DNA of 64,000 nucleotides from Pythium myriotylum (GCA_023091665.1 JALJCQ010000027.1:496001-560000), one strand, 5' to 3'; shown: positions 52,069 through 62,852, counted from the first letter of the stretch. The notes: generated from the sequence alone by a model not told the origin. A program made the numbers and translations.

Positions 52069-52686
52069 GGACCAGCAGCATAGAGTAATTTATTAGAGGC
52101 CGACCTACTTTAATGACACGTTGTTCTCCATGTCGCCCCGTCGTGGTCTCGAATCGTCTGGAATTTCCCCCCGTGGTGGCGTGCCGCCAACGTTTCCATG
52201 AGGCCGCGTGAATGCTCGGCGAGTTGGTGGACGATTACTCGCCCGAATCCTTTGGCGCTGCCATGTGGTTGGTCCCCACCGTGTGGGCGTGGAGAGTCGT
52301 CCGGTGCTTGGGCGACGACCGGTGCATCACCATCGTACTTCGACGTTGATGCGACCGACGTGGCTTCGCGACGACGCCTCCTGATTGGGCCACGACCGGT
52401 CAGATGACAGGAGCAGGTAACGCCAGCTGGTCGACATGTCAAATCTATCCGGTGGGCAGAAAATGATTTACGGAAATAGACTGTAACCCGTGTACCCGTC
52501 CCGTTCTGGTGTGGTCCACTGTGAATGAGGGCGACTTCTTTGGCGTCCGTTCACGGCGGCTCCCGCAGTCGACGCGACAGGTGTCTCCACGTGAAACCCG
52601 CGAGCACGAAAACCAACGCCAACGTTGGGTGGCCAACGAAACCAACACGAGATTCGCTTTCGTCGACAGTTCTTCCATCATCAGTC
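52066..52686. promoter_or_regulatory. Promoter region of the MATE transporter gene
   Basis: Contains GATTGG at 52383 followed by a near-palindromic GGCCACGACCGGTC and ACCGGTG sites (52317, 52394). The frame upstream of 52687 is open but lacks family resemblance, so the later ATG is used. Confidence 0.4.
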
Positions 52687-54375
52687 ATGGCCAAGGGAAA
52701 GGGGGAGAAGAAGAAGGTCAAGTCGTCGCAGGCGGCGCCCACGCTGCCGCCGCCGGCGCAGGACGACCGCGCCGAGCACGAGAATGTGCTGCTGCTGGAC
52801 AAGGAGCGCGGGCCGACGGCCATGGAGGAGGCCAACGCCATCTGGAGCATGGGCTGGAAGGTGTCGCTCGCGACGTTCTGCCGCATCTCGCTCTCGACCA
52901 TCAGCACGGCGTTCCTCGGCCATCTCGGCTCGAACGAGCTCGCGGCCAGTGCGCTTGCCGGCATCTGGACCAACGGCGTCCAGATCGTGATCTACGGCTT
53001 CGCGATCTCGATCTGTACGCTCTGCGGCCAGGCGTACGGCGCCAAGAACTACGAGCTCGTTGGGATCTGGCTGCAGTTCGGCCTCATCATGCTCTCGCTG
53101 CTCTCGATCCCGGTCATGATCTCGTTCTTCTACGTGGACCGCATCCTCAGCTTCGTCACGGACGACCAGGTCGTGCTGAGTCTCGCCGACACGTACGCCA
53201 GGTACATCACCCCGACAGTGCTTCCCCAGGCCGTTTACTGCGCCTTGCGCCAGTACCTTCAAGCCCAAGAAATCGTCATGCCGGCGACGATTATCTCCGT
53301 ACTCAGTGTTGGAGTATGTCTCATCAGCAACTACGTGCTGATCTACGGCGTCGGATCGATCGATGGCCTCGGCTTCATTGGCTCCCCGATCGCTCAGTGT
53401 GTGGCCTCCTTCTTCCAGCCTGTCGCGCTGTGGGTATACGCATTTTGGTACAAAGGCTACCATAAGAAGACGTGGTACGGCTTCCACGTGGAGGAGTGCC
53501 TGCACTGGGACCGCATCAAACTGTTCTCGTCGCTCTCTCTCGGCATGACGCTCAACATGGCGCTCGATGAATGGGTCTACAATGCCATCTCCTCTATTGC
53601 TGGCAATCTCGGACCCGTCAACCTCGCAGCCAACAGCGTCATGTTCAACCTCTGGGGTCTCATCTTCGGTGTGTACTGGGGTATGGGACTTCCAACTCAA
53701 GTGCGTGCGGCAAACTTTCTCGGTGCCAACCGTCCGGAACTGGCTCAGCAGACCCTTCGCGTTGGGTTCGTGCTTGGTGCGATTGCAGCTGGCATCTCCG
53801 CCTTCATCGTCTACTTTTACCGCGCCAAGATCATTCTGTTCTTTACACCAGATCCCGTTGTCGCGGAGGTGATCGAACACACGTTGCCCGTGTTCTGCAC
53901 GGCAGTTTTTGTCTCTGGTCTCCACATGATTCTCGCTGCGGTCGTCGAAGCCATGTCTCTTGCATCGACTCTCGTGTGCATCACGGCGACTGGATCGTGG
54001 CTAGTCATGCTCCCGTCGTCGTACGCTCTCGGCATCTCGCTGAACCAAGGTCTTCGTGGCCTCTGGTGGGGCAGCGTCTGCGGCGAGACGACCAAGTTCG
54101 CTCTCATGACAGCCGCGTTGTGTCGCATCGACTGGAAAGAGATGGCATTGCGTGCCGTGCGTCAGTCCGAGGGCGAGGTGCTCAATGAGCAAGAGATGCA
54201 AGAAGATGTGTCGATGCGTTCGTCCTTCATTGGCGCCACGACGCCGAACATGGTTGGCATGAGCCCCATTGTCACAGCTCTCTCGACCCCGAAGCACGCC
54301 CACCACGTCCGAAATCGCGACGTCGAAGCAGGCAACTCCACGAAGGAGCGTAGTGTCTCGTACGGAGGCGTCTAG
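52687..54375 (+). CDS. MATE-family efflux transporter
   Basis: 562 residues from ATG 52687 (MAKGKGEKKK). After a charged N-terminus come about 12 hydrophobic helices in the MATE two-bundle arrangement. FRISLSTISTAFLGHLGSNELAASALAG is the classic first-helix region, GQAYGAKNYE the conserved loop, and the second half repeats it around ANSVMFNLWGLIFGVYWGMGLPTQVRAANFLGANRP. MATE proteins exchange protons or sodium for organic cations, drugs or secondary metabolites at the plasma or vacuolar membrane. The C-terminal tail is cytosolic and Ser/Thr-rich. Substrate cannot be predicted. Confidence 0.9.
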   Translation: MAKGKGEKKKVKSSQAAPTLPPPAQDDRAEHENVLLLDKERGPTAMEEANAIWSMGWKVSLATFCRISLSTISTAFLGHLGSNELAASALAGIWTNGVQIVIYGFAISICTLCGQAYGAKNYELVGIWLQFGLIMLSLLSIPVMISFFYVDRILSFVTDDQVVLSLADTYARYITPTVLPQAVYCALRQYLQAQEIVMPATIISVLSVGVCLISNYVLIYGVGSIDGLGFIGSPIAQCVASFFQPVALWVYAFWYKGYHKKTWYGFHVEECLHWDRIKLFSSLSLGMTLNMALDEWVYNAISSIAGNLGPVNLAANSVMFNLWGLIFGVYWGMGLPTQVRAANFLGANRPELAQQTLRVGFVLGAIAAGISAFIVYFYRAKIILFFTPDPVVAEVIEHTLPVFCTAVFVSGLHMILAAVVEAMSLASTLVCITATGSWLVMLPSSYALGISLNQGLRGLWWGSVCGETTKFALMTAALCRIDWKEMALRAVRQSEGEVLNEQEMQEDVSMRSSFIGATTPNMVGMSPIVTALSTPKHAHHVRNRDVEAGNSTKERSVSYGGV

Positions 54376-54607
54376 GAATTTCGTCGAGAACCTAATTTTC
54401 ATGAAACCCCATTCTCAATCTTTCCGGAAAGAGTAGTACTACCGTCGATATCTCCAATAGTACTCCCTCCCCAGTTTAGGATCGCGTCTCTTGGGGAAAA
54501 ATCGAAGGACTCGAGTTCTGTGGAAGGAGTCTAACGTGCGGAAGCCGTTCCCACACACCGGTCTAACCGTGGCGCGTCTAAAAGCAGCGTAGTCGACAAC
54601 GGCGGCC

Positions 54608-57016
54608 ATGTACGTCACGCGGCGCCTGCTGCGCTCGACGCTCGAGGAGACCACGGCCATCAAGTCCGAGCCGCTCGACGAGCCGTCGGTCGTGAGTCCT
54701 CGCAAGCGCCGTCCGCTTCTCCAGACCGAGCACACGCGAGAGGCGACCACCGAGTCTAACCCCACGACCACGTCTAACACCAAGTCTAACCTTACAAGTA
54801 CCAGCGCGAGTAGTACTACTTCGCATGGCAAGTTCAAGAGCAAGGGCGAGTCTGTGCGTGACCTTGGGCTGCATCTCGACGCGCGCGATACGGAGAACCG
54901 GTGGTGCGAGGCCAAGGTGATGCGTATTGACGCGGTGGGGCGACGTGTTTACATCCACTACGTCGGGTGGAACTCTCGGTACGATTGCTGGCTGGAGACT
55001 AAGCGCCTCGCGGCCCACGGCAGCCACACGGGTGCCAAGACTCGAGGTGGCAAGAGCTGGAACGGCAAGGACTCGCTCTTCGCGCTGGTGAAAGGAGCCA
55101 AAGCAAGTACCAAAACCGAGGAGGTCAAAGTGGAGCCTGGTTCGTCAAGTAAGAGCAAGAAGCGACAAGCAGAGGATGGAGTTGGGAAGAGCTCAGGGAG
55201 CAAGATGCCCAAGGTGTCGCCAGCAGCCAAGAAGGCGTCGTCCAAGCGAGCGGCTCCCGTCGCGAGGATTGAGGTTGGAGTCGATGCTGTCGATGAGGAG
55301 AGTGAGCGCACATCTCGGCGAGGAGGCAAGGACAAGATTGATCTGGAGCTGGAGATGGACGTGGGCGCGGAGTCGACGACAAGGGGAGCGAAAGAACCCA
55401 AGGTGAAGTCTTCACCGAAACGGAGCAGAACGACTGCATCAAGCAAGGCGTCACTTCTACCACGTATTGTCACCGCGAAATCGCCAACAGCAGCGACTCG
55501 CAAACCTTCGCCACGTCGGTCAGCCGACACGACGGCAATGGAGGGCAAGAGTGAATCCGATGAGCCTTTCGTCACGCCTTCTTACTCGCCGACGGTGGGC
55601 ATGTCGGAACTACGGAGAAGTGCTCGAGCCTCGCTTGCAGCACGAAACGCTGGTAAGAAGAAGCGCAAGTTGGCCGATGACGACGACAGCGACGAGGATT
55701 ATCAAGAGGAAGAAGACGAGGACGAGGAAGACGAGGATGACGACGACGACGACGACGAAGTGGACGACTCTGATGATGATCTTCGATTGCGGCGAGCGAG
55801 TGATTCCAGTGGCAAAACGAGGCGATCGTCGACATCTTCCTCGTCTGCTCTTCGTCGGAGCAGTTCTGGGCTGATCACACAGTGGCAGACGGACCCAGCT
55901 TACTCATCGACGCGAGCGAGGCTCTCAAGTATTTTTCGTCAAAGATTGATCCAACGAGGCGATATCAACGCAGCCTTTCATGGATCTTTCCAACATGCCA
56001 TGTCTGAATCAAGTCCAGCGTCAACTCCACGGACCCAAGCTGATGATGACGAGGAAGAGGAAGAAGGGGCTGAAACTGAAGAGGCAAACGAGTCAAAGAA
56101 GAAAAGAAGCAAGAAGGCACCACGCATGAGCGAGGAAGAGAAAGCTGCGGCGGCAAGGTACTACTACGCGCAGCATTACTATCAGATGCAGGCCCTCCAG
56201 TATCATCAATACCTGTATCACCAAGCATTGATGGCACAACAACTTGAGCACCAACGAGCAGCTGCGCAGGCCGCCGAGAAGCTTTCTCAGAAGGAGAGCA
56301 ACGTTGAAGAAGAAGGAAAGGCTGACGATGATGGTAAGGCTGACGGCGAAGACAAGGCCGGGTCTGACGAAGCGCCCTCGCAGCCAGTGGCCGGATCTAC
56401 AGAATCGAGTGAGCCAGTTATGGACGGGGGAATCATTGATCCTCGATTCATCCATGCTCGCATGGACGCCTTAGAGGAGCAAAAGCGAATCCGGCAGGAG
56501 TTGTACATGCAGCACTACACTCAAGCAACGGAAAGGAATCTGCACATTCTCGCGTCAGGGCCTGAGTATCTAAAACACGGACAAAACTTGTGGCGAGAGC
56601 AAGTCCAGCAACGTCAGCAGCCGAAATCTGGAGAAGCTGCCGATGACTCAGCTTCCTCGGGTGCCGAGGAGACCCAAGTGTCGGAGGAACTCGAAGAGGA
56701 AAGCTCTGTAAACTTGCCTGTGATCTCAGCAAAGAAAGACGACGAAGCGCGGCAGGTTGAAGACACAACGTCAGCACCAACCGCTTCCATGGTTGTCAAG
56801 ATGACAGTTTCCTCGCCGGAGGCAACTCCTGAAGCGACACATCAGAAATCATCCTCTGATCAGTCTATTGAGTCTCCACCGAGTCCCGACAAACACGAGA
56901 AGTGTTCGAACTCCGGGACGGTTCTAGTGGAGCAAGAGTCTGAACCGGTTGCAACTCCGAGTCCCACATCTGCTCACCCGAAGACGGAGACTGTGTTGTA
57001 TGAGCTTGTGCTGTGA
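54608..57016 (+). CDS. Nuclear acidic protein with Tudor/chromo-barrel-like domain
   Basis: 802 residues. Near residues 80-140 lies a barrel-like domain: VRDLGLHLDARDTENRWCEAKVM, then RRVYIHYVGWNSRYDCWLETKRL, the pattern shared by Tudor-knot, MBT and PHF20-type readers in which aromatics (Y, W, Y, W) form a methyl-lysine cage. The rest is low complexity: basic stretches, an Asp/Glu run around residues 355-385, and a Gln/Tyr/His-rich helix (YYAQHYYQMQALQYHQYLYHQ). A chromatin-binding role is inferred. GTCTAAC motifs sit 26-79 bases upstream of the ATG and recur in the early coding sequence. Confidence 0.7.
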   Translation: MYVTRRLLRSTLEETTAIKSEPLDEPSVVSPRKRRPLLQTEHTREATTESNPTTTSNTKSNLTSTSASSTTSHGKFKSKGESVRDLGLHLDARDTENRWCEAKVMRIDAVGRRVYIHYVGWNSRYDCWLETKRLAAHGSHTGAKTRGGKSWNGKDSLFALVKGAKASTKTEEVKVEPGSSSKSKKRQAEDGVGKSSGSKMPKVSPAAKKASSKRAAPVARIEVGVDAVDEESERTSRRGGKDKIDLELEMDVGAESTTRGAKEPKVKSSPKRSRTTASSKASLLPRIVTAKSPTAATRKPSPRRSADTTAMEGKSESDEPFVTPSYSPTVGMSELRRSARASLAARNAGKKKRKLADDDDSDEDYQEEEDEDEEDEDDDDDDDEVDDSDDDLRLRRASDSSGKTRRSSTSSSSALRRSSSGLITQWQTDPAYSSTRARLSSIFRQRLIQRGDINAAFHGSFQHAMSESSPASTPRTQADDDEEEEEGAETEEANESKKKRSKKAPRMSEEEKAAAARYYYAQHYYQMQALQYHQYLYHQALMAQQLEHQRAAAQAAEKLSQKESNVEEEGKADDDGKADGEDKAGSDEAPSQPVAGSTESSEPVMDGGIIDPRFIHARMDALEEQKRIRQELYMQHYTQATERNLHILASGPEYLKHGQNLWREQVQQRQQPKSGEAADDSASSGAEETQVSEELEEESSVNLPVISAKKDDEARQVEDTTSAPTASMVVKMTVSSPEATPEATHQKSSSDQSIESPPSPDKHEKCSNSGTVLVEQESEPVATPSPTSAHPKTETVLYELVL

Positions 57017-57163
57017 AGTCTGTCACCCGCGGCCACCCCTTTTGTACTGTATTACTATGTTGCTTGACGCATGGCACCCCAGAAACGAAAGCAGTTATTT
57101 GATTTCTCAAAATCTCCATGCGAGTTTCGATATTGCCTCACTCTGGCTCATATAATTAATTTA

Positions 57164-57895
57164 CTAAAGCAGGAGTTGGACGGTCGTGCACACAGCGGCT
57201 ATCAGCACAGATGCACCGGTAGCCACGAGTGCTGGCGCTGCGGACGTACTGCTGGCCACGACGTTGCCATTACTACTGCCGCTCGAGTTGGGAGTGAGCC
57301 CGAGCCCGCCCAGTTTCATCAGCTCGCGCTTTTTCACGTCGATAATAACGTCGACGCTGTCGCCGACGGTGCCGACGTCTCCGCTGCCGGAGCTTGAACC
57401 GTTCTTGGACGTGCCGAGGCTCTTGATCTGTACCTTGAGGTCCGGAAGCTTGGCGATTGCGGCCTCGAGCTCGGTGGCCAGCTGCTTGGCATCACGAACG
57501 TCGCACTGGTGTAGAATGTCATCGGCGAGGCGAGGCACGTTGCGTGTGACGGACGTCGTCTGAGAGCAGCAGTCGGGGAGGTTCTCCATGGCCTGGATGA
57601 GTGCCTTGACGCAGTTGTCGGACGCGCAAATGAGGTCGGCGTTCGCATCCTGCAGATAGTCTTCGGTGATAAAGCTTGCAAGCGCATCTGCCGACGACGA
57701 GCTCGCAGTCGCGAGCTTGAGATCCGAGGCACAGGCCTGGAAGAGCGCCTTGTTGGCTTCCACGAGCGAGCTGAGCTCCCCTTGCTGCGATTGCGAGCAG
57801 AGCGTCGCGCGCGCGCCGCCACAGGACGCGACGACGGCGAACGCGCACCAAAGTGTCGTCCGTCGCAGGCTTCGTCGTCGACTGGCGACAGGCAT
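57164..57895 (-). CDS. Elicitin-like secreted protein with probable GPI anchor
   Basis: 243 residues from ATG 57895 (MPVASRRRSLRR). Signal peptide with a basic start and hydrophobic core (TTLWCAFAVVASCGGARA). The cysteine pattern has the elicitin hallmark CASDNC followed by a Pro-Asp-Cys (LPDCC). Spacings are 21 and 34 residues before it, so the second loop is longer than the 23 residues of canonical elicitins. A Ser/Gly linker and a C-terminal hydrophobic stretch (ATGASVLIAAVCTTVQLLL) fit GPI anchoring. Elicitins bind sterols and can trigger plant defence; elicitin-like proteins are more varied and their function is mostly open. Divergent from the SNF2 gene. Confidence 0.8.
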   Translation of the reverse strand: MPVASRRRSLRRTTLWCAFAVVASCGGARATLCSQSQQGELSSLVEANKALFQACASDLKLATASSSSADALASFITEDYLQDANADLICASDNCVKALIQAMENLPDCCSQTTSVTRNVPRLADDILHQCDVRDAKQLATELEAAIAKLPDLKVQIKSLGTSKNGSSSGSGDVGTVGDSVDVIIDVKKRELMKLGGLGLTPNSSGSSNGNVVASSTSAAPALVATGASVLIAAVCTTVQLLL

Positions 57896-58776
57896 TTCTC
57901 GCTCGCTAGCTTGGAGAAGGACGGCGGAATGAGAGAGCTCGCCCGGGAAAACGGTTCTGAGAATGCCGAGAGCGAAACGTGGTCCTCTCCCCGAGAGAGA
58001 ATCAACGCGCGCGTTCGGTTGAGTCGAGTCAACCGACGCCACTGGCGAATGGATTCCAAGTGAGGGCGAGTCAGATCGAGCGAGCGATGGAAGCCGTCGG
58101 CCGTCGCATTGTGCCTTCGCTTCCGCGACAACGGTGGCCGTGCTTTGTCACAGGAGCTCATCACTCAGGCAGAGCAGATGATCCGGGCCATCACTTTGTC
58201 CACCCAGCGGCTTCTCTGCCACATCAATTAGCCTGCTTAACCACGTCAAAACTATAGGGAGAAGTGACGTGCCACACAAAACCATGGACAGGATCCACCC
58301 CTACCCGCGCCTGGACGCAAACGGAACCGTCGAACCAGGTGGGGTCGGCCAGCGACGGTCCGTCGACCAGCTCCCGGGTTCGCAATACCAGGTGGTGTTC
58401 CCTGCCACACGGCCGCCACATCCAAGGGCATCTGTGCCGTCTATTGAGCCAGCTGGCGTCGCAGTCAACCGTTTTATGGAAACTCCGCCTCCGATGGTCT
58501 GACAAGCTGTCAACTGTTGGACAAATTGCACACGCAGTTGTGCCCTTCCCCTACATCTGGCCTTTCTGTCGGGCTAGTCCCCTGAACGTCCGCGGACTAA
58601 GCTAACGTCGTTCTTTCTTTCTTTCTCTCTCAATCACCCAATCACCCAATCACCCACGTCTCTCCGATTTGTCCCCCAACCATCCGAAAAGGGCGGGAAC
58701 CACGTTGAAGTGGACCACGCCATTCCGGCCAGACCCCCGTGGACGTCATGGCGGAACCCTCGCACCGCGCTCGCCC
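57896..58776. promoter_or_regulatory. Divergent promoter region, elicitin-like / SNF2 genes
   Basis: (AATCACCC)3 at 58632-58655 gives closely spaced CCAAT boxes directly before the SNF2 gene, preceded by a CTTT-rich run (58610-58630). AAAACGGTTCT (57952-57962) resembles the AGAAC palindrome, close to the elicitin-like start. Confidence 0.45.
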
Positions 58777-61700
58777 ATGGACCGCTTCCTCGCGCGCGCT
58801 GCCGCCAGCGACGGCGAGCACGAGTGGACGCCGACGCCGCGCCGTCGCCGCGTGCCGAAGCCCGACGACGACGACGACGAGACGCTCGGCGGGTTCATCG
58901 TGCGCGACAGCGACGACGAGAGCGACGACGAAGACCAAGCGAGCGAAGGCGAAGACGACGACGACGACGCTGGCGAGCGCCCGCTCAACCGCCCGCGCCG
59001 CGCGAGCACGAGCGCCGACAAGCGCAAGCGCGCCGACGGAGAGCTCACGCCGCGCCGCAACCGCACGCGGCGCCGCGAGCTCGCGGCCATCCGCGCCGAC
59101 GACGATCTCGACGACCCGACGCGTCGCGCGCGCGAGGCCGAGAAAGAGCGCGCGGCCCACGCGCTCTTCCAGGGCGAAGACGACGACGAGCTCGATGCGG
59201 ACGACAACGCGGCGAGAGCCGAGGACGAGCTCGAGGAGCAGGCGCCGCCGCTCGTGTGCTTGAACCCACGCAAGGAAACCAACCTCCCACCGGAAGGAGA
59301 ACTCGGCGCGCTGGACCAGCCCATCTTTGTGCACCCGGCGATCTCGGGCAAGCTTAAAAAGCACCAGATCAAGGGCGCGCAGTTTCTATGGTCCCACGTG
59401 GCGCCCGAGCCCACGGGCTTTGGGTGCGTGCTCGCAGACTTCATGGGTCTCGGCAAGACGCTGCAGGTCATCACGGTCGTGCAGGCTTTTCTCGCCATGA
59501 AGCGCCGAAATGAAGACGGCGAGCTGCGCAGCCGCCACAAGCACGTGCTGATCTTGGCGCCGACGATTTGTGTCCGCAACTGGGAGGCCGAGGTCGTCAA
59601 GTGGCTCGGGAAGAAGGATGCGCGCAAGCTCGGCGTGTTCACGCTCGAGTCGAGTCGCGAGAAAAAGATGAGCGATCGCGTGCACATCGTCAAGAACTGG
59701 CACAAGCGAGGCGGGCTGCTTATCATGGGCTACGAACTCTACAGAATCCTCGTGCTGCAGTCGAGCGGCGAGGAAAAGATCGCTGCTGGCAACTCCAAAG
59801 TTGCACACCTGATTCGAGAGGTGTACCAGTGCCTGAGTGATCCCGGACCAGATCTGATCGTGCTCGATGAAGGCCACCGCGTGCGCGACCACAAGTCTAA
59901 GCTTGTGAAGGCGCTCAAGCACGTCAAGACTCCGCGTCGCATCATTCTCACTGGCTACCCGCTCCAAAACCACCTCGAGGAGTACTGGACCATGGTGAAT
60001 TTCGCGCGACCGGATTATCTTGGATCACTCGAGGATTTCAAGAATCGGTTCGTGCATCCGATCGAGAACGCCCAGTGTATCGATAGTACCGAGAGCGACC
60101 GCAAGCTGGCACGCCAGAGAGCGTTCATTCTCACAAGCGAGCTCAAGACACTCGTGCTGCGACGCGACCAGGAATTCTTGTTCAAGCAGCTGCCACCCAA
60201 GAAAGAATGGGTATTGTTGTGCAAGCTGGCTGAACCTCAAGCCAAGCTTTACCGACGTTTCCTTGAGTGTGGCGTCCCTACACGACCCGATAGCGGCAAA
60301 GTGGATGTGCTTGGGGGCTATCATATATCGCTCGCAATTTCCAACCACCCAGACGTGCTACAAGAAACCTATCTTCAGCTTGAAGACGCACTTCGCAAAG
60401 GTACCCTTGGGAAAGGTTTGAAGAAGTCGAGAAGTAGAGCTGCAGAAGAAGATGAAGACGAAGATTTGCTTCAGTACCTAGCCGTCGATTTGGGGCGAAC
60501 AAACTCGGCCGCAGTTTCCCGTCGTCAGTCAACGGGGCTTTCGGATGAAGATAGTGACACAGTCTTAGACGCGTTGGATGCTCCGGCAAGATCAAGACCT
60601 CGGTCGAGCCAAGATTCTTCACCAACGATGCATCGACTTTCGTTTGCGGGGGAGTTTATGCGCCACTATATAGCCGATATGCTTGAATCAAGTGGCAAGA
60701 TGCAGTTGCTGATGGAGATTCTCCACGAATGCAAAGCCATTAACGACCGCGTGATCCTGTTCTCACAGAGCATTCCGACGCTGAACACAATTGAAAAGAT
60801 GATCCACCAGAGGAATCGTCGAGAGAAACGTCATGCGGATCGCATCTCTTACCTTCGCATTGACGGAAGCACACCCCAGCAAGAGCGATTCCGTATGATT
60901 GGTCAGTTCAACGACTGGGAAGAGGACGCTGACTTGATCATGATCTCAACCAAGGCTGGTGGTGAGGGTGTGAACCTCTGTGCCGGCAACCGTATCATTA
61001 TCTTCGACGTATGCTGGAACCCATGCAATGACTCACAATCAATGTGTCGCTCCTATCGTTTCGGTCAGGTTAAGCCCGTGTTCGTATATCGATTCGTGAG
61101 TGCCGGAACGATGGAGAAAAAGGTTTATGATCTTCAGATACGAAAGGAAGGCGTCGCAAAGCGCATCGTGGATGAGAAAGCGCTCGAGAGAAAGTTCAAG
61201 ACGGCCGATTTGCAAAACTACTTCAATATGGAGGACTTCGAACAGGCCTTGAAGCAGCAGTCCGCTGTGCTCGCACCTCTCGCAAAGGAAAAGGCAACGG
61301 TTAGTGATGCTGAGGGATCGACAAGCTCGGATGACGACGTGTCGATTGTAACCGGGCCAATCATCCCGCAATCCTTGGCACCCGGTGGGGATTATGTTTT
61401 GCAAAAGGTGCTGAACAAAATGCATGATGAGCGCCACGACTGGGTCTTGGAGTGGTTCGAGCAGGAAACCATGTTTGAAGAAACTTTGGATGATGCCTGT
61501 AGCGCCGCTGAGCAGGAAGAAATCACGTCCAGCTACACTTACATCAAGGCGCTTCGCAATCTCAAGTTAGACGACTACGCGTTTGGATCAAACCGCGAGA
61601 AAGTCCTCGTCGTGTCTTGCGCACAGTGCCGGGTCCCGAACAACGTGTTCCCAGAAGAGTTGACCAAAGTGCCCGTGCCCAAGTTCGTCGAGTGTCGGTA

Positions 61701-62556
61701 TTGCAGACGTCCAACGCCGACTGCAGGAGCCCTACCATATGCTCAAGTGCAAGCAAATGCTGCCACGAATGGCGGCATGCCAGGTTTCGGTGGCCGTGGT
61801 TACCTGCCGTATAACACGGGTGTTTTAGCTGGTAACGTACCGATGCAAATCGACACTGGAGCAGCGGCTAGTGGTCTTGGCGCTCCGGTTACCACCATCA
61901 CTGGACTAGCACCGCATATACAGGCACTTGCAGCTCAGCAGCAGCAACAGCAACAACAACGGCTCGCAGTTCTTGAGCAGCAGCGTCAACTGTCAGTCAA
62001 CGAACAGCTACGTCGTCAACGAGAGCAATTGATCCGCGAGCGTGCCAAGAAACTCCAAGAGAGGAGGACATGGAAGTTGGCAGACCGTAACCTGCTCGTT
62101 CTTCGCAGAGGAATCGTTAAAGTGCAAGAGTTGAAGCGGATGGCTGAAGAGTGCGGAGCCTCGATAGCCATTGAGCTTAACCCGCAATTAACGGATATCG
62201 TGAGCGGTATGAGCGAGGCTGAGACACTGAGCTGGCTCAAAATTAAGAAATTGCCACGAGATGTCGAACTTCACGACGATACATGGCTACGCAATGAAAT
62301 TGCCAAGGAGAAGGGCTTGCCATCAGTGACGACTGTTCAGGAGTCTACTCCAACCCGCTCCACCACAAGCGAGACCAGGAATCCATCGCCTGCAATTGTT
62401 AGCTCGCTGGGCGTCGATACGAGCCGCGATCCAATTTCCATTTCGGACTCAGAGGATGAAGACACAGACCAGATTGTGGCAATCTCTGCGTCTCAAGCAG
62501 CCTCCGCCAACGCGAATCAAGATGACGATGATGACGACATCGTCGAGATTTTTTGA
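58777..62556 (+). CDS. RAD54L2: SNF2-family ATPase, RAD54L2 (ARIP4)/ATRX-like
   Basis: 1259 residues from ATG 58777 (MDRFLARAA). The N-terminus is acidic (DDDDDETLGG, EGEDDDDDAGE). The helicase core has motif I DFMGLGKTLQ, motif II DEGHRVRDHKS, motif III LTGYPLQNHLEEYWTMVNFARPDYLG and the second lobe with VILFSQS, YLRIDGSTPQQER, STKAGGEGVNLCAGNRIIIFDVCWNPCNDSQSMCRSYRFGQ. DEGH and LTGYPLQN with the C-I-D-S-T block fit the ARIP4/ATRX branch rather than RAD54 or ISWI. The C-terminal part has a CAQC...CRYC pair, a poly-Gln run and an acidic end. Predicted role is ATP-driven chromatin or protein-DNA remodelling in the nucleus. Confidence 0.9.
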   Translation: MDRFLARAAASDGEHEWTPTPRRRRVPKPDDDDDETLGGFIVRDSDDESDDEDQASEGEDDDDDAGERPLNRPRRASTSADKRKRADGELTPRRNRTRRRELAAIRADDDLDDPTRRAREAEKERAAHALFQGEDDDELDADDNAARAEDELEEQAPPLVCLNPRKETNLPPEGELGALDQPIFVHPAISGKLKKHQIKGAQFLWSHVAPEPTGFGCVLADFMGLGKTLQVITVVQAFLAMKRRNEDGELRSRHKHVLILAPTICVRNWEAEVVKWLGKKDARKLGVFTLESSREKKMSDRVHIVKNWHKRGGLLIMGYELYRILVLQSSGEEKIAAGNSKVAHLIREVYQCLSDPGPDLIVLDEGHRVRDHKSKLVKALKHVKTPRRIILTGYPLQNHLEEYWTMVNFARPDYLGSLEDFKNRFVHPIENAQCIDSTESDRKLARQRAFILTSELKTLVLRRDQEFLFKQLPPKKEWVLLCKLAEPQAKLYRRFLECGVPTRPDSGKVDVLGGYHISLAISNHPDVLQETYLQLEDALRKGTLGKGLKKSRSRAAEEDEDEDLLQYLAVDLGRTNSAAVSRRQSTGLSDEDSDTVLDALDAPARSRPRSSQDSSPTMHRLSFAGEFMRHYIADMLESSGKMQLLMEILHECKAINDRVILFSQSIPTLNTIEKMIHQRNRREKRHADRISYLRIDGSTPQQERFRMIGQFNDWEEDADLIMISTKAGGEGVNLCAGNRIIIFDVCWNPCNDSQSMCRSYRFGQVKPVFVYRFVSAGTMEKKVYDLQIRKEGVAKRIVDEKALERKFKTADLQNYFNMEDFEQALKQQSAVLAPLAKEKATVSDAEGSTSSDDDVSIVTGPIIPQSLAPGGDYVLQKVLNKMHDERHDWVLEWFEQETMFEETLDDACSAAEQEEITSSYTYIKALRNLKLDDYAFGSNREKVLVVSCAQCRVPNNVFPEELTKVPVPKFVECRYCRRPTPTAGALPYAQVQANAATNGGMPGFGGRGYLPYNTGVLAGNVPMQIDTGAAASGLGAPVTTITGLAPHIQALAAQQQQQQQQRLAVLEQQRQLSVNEQLRRQREQLIRERAKKLQERRTWKLADRNLLVLRRGIVKVQELKRMAEECGASIAIELNPQLTDIVSGMSEAETLSWLKIKKLPRDVELHDDTWLRNEIAKEKGLPSVTTVQESTPTRSTTSETRNPSPAIVSSLGVDTSRDPISISDSEDEDTDQIVAISASQAASANANQDDDDDDIVEIF

Positions 62557-62852
62557 AGCAGGTCAGCAGTTTCTATGCCTAATCTATTCCTCAGTTTTGA
62601 CGTACGGAGATGAACGCAGTGGGTTTGTTGGAGGTGAAACCTTGAGGTTTTCTTCGTGTTTGACAGATCGAACTCTTCAAGTCCCTGTGATGTGTATCGA
62701 GTGCTTGACCACGCCTTTCCACTCCCAAGCGTCATCGCTTACAGATCTTGAGTCTTCCTGTGGTTATCGTCCAATGGTAAGACGAGTTGGGTGTCGAATG
62801 TAGCCATCTTACTGTCTCCACGACATTGACGTCTCGAAACGATAAAGCCACG

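Noticed and set aside
62766..62830. tRNA-like boxes: TATCGTCCAATGGTAAGAC resembling a D-arm, then GTGTCGAATG resembling a T-loop
   Set aside because: The two boxes are only about 20 bases apart, no anticodon stem or acceptor stem pairs, and the 3' end does not fold back.
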